Below, one piece after another: positions 5,225 through 5,339 of a stretch of DNA of 5,339 nucleotides. Both the position numbers and the translations under genes were made by a program. Under the pieces are notes generated by a model that saw only the letters and a list, made by a program, of their open reading frames with translations, did no database searches and was not told the origin of the DNA. The number at the start of each line of letters is the position of its first letter. Position 1 is the stretch's first letter. This DNA comes from an uncultured bacterium. Lineage in GTDB: Bacteria > Cyanobacteriota > Vampirovibrionia > Gastranaerophilales > Gastranaerophilaceae. The stretch covers positions 1-5,339 of the forward strand of contig URXH01000109.1 in NCBI GenBank assembly GCA_900551675.1, written 5' to 3'.

Positions 5225-5339
5225 TAGTTAACTAAAGTAATACAAAGAAACGAATTTATTTTTAATTAATCCATTTTTTCTATAAAAAATCCTTGCATAG
5301 TAGTAACATATATGATATTTTACACATAGAACATACGTT
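5225..5339. other. 3' flank of the prepilin pair, no supported gene
   Basis: This 115-bp stretch is AT-rich and shows no open frame worth calling. It contains a 10-bp palindrome, TAGTTAACTA, at 5225-5234. It also contains an A/T-only inverted repeat at 5273-5290 (ATTTTTT, loop CTAT, AAAAAAT). The repeat could form a weak hairpin but lacks the GC stem of a normal intrinsic terminator. A poor promoter-like pair, TTGCAT at 5293-5298 and TATTTT at 5316-5321 with 17 bp between, could drive something beyond the right edge. Confidence 0.4.

Noticed and set aside
5273..5290. A/T-only hairpin after the second prepilin as a terminator
   Set aside because: The 7-bp stem has no G or C pairs and no clear T-tract follows it, so it is noted only as a weak structure.

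Overview
The window is strongly AT-rich, bacterial and almost fully coding. The two tandem prepilins on the right, each with a type IV N-terminus followed by several cysteine pairs and an IDVNG...PNIGGRDMF motif, together with AT-rich codon use, recall gut members of the non-photosynthetic Cyanobacteria-related lineage (Vampirovibrionia/'Melainabacteria', Gastranaerophilales). This is a pattern-based guess made from memory and not tested by a search. Other AT-rich anaerobes remain possible.

Layout. Positions 2-190 hold the 3' end of a plus-strand gene for a charged, probably coiled-coil protein. It ends at a TAA, yet the same frame then stays open for another 104 codons to 505, overlapping the end of the next gene. 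Positions 467-3410 form a compact minus-strand cluster read right to left: a full-length PurD-like protein (3410-2166), a DnaJ-like J-domain protein (2144-1128) and QueE (1135-467). The gaps are 21 bp and -8 bp, so co-transcription is likely. Positions 3411-3550 are a divergent intergenic region with a promoter candidate on each strand. On the plus strand follow a 75-residue unknown protein (3551-3778), a consensus sigma70-type promoter (3790-3818), and two prepilin-like genes (3851-4579 and 4601-5224). The last 115 bases hold no supported gene.

Function. QueE makes 7-carboxy-7-deazaguanine for queuosine-type modified bases. The J-protein is probably a DnaK co-chaperone with a reduced zinc region. 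The PurD-like protein keeps the length and overall pattern of glycinamide ribonucleotide synthetase, but nearly every catalytic and nucleotide-binding motif has been replaced while the frame stays intact. It looks like a pseudoenzyme or a repurposed ATP-grasp protein and is the most unusual item here. The two prepilins share a cysteine layout and probably form surface pilus or pseudopilus subunits made from one transcript.
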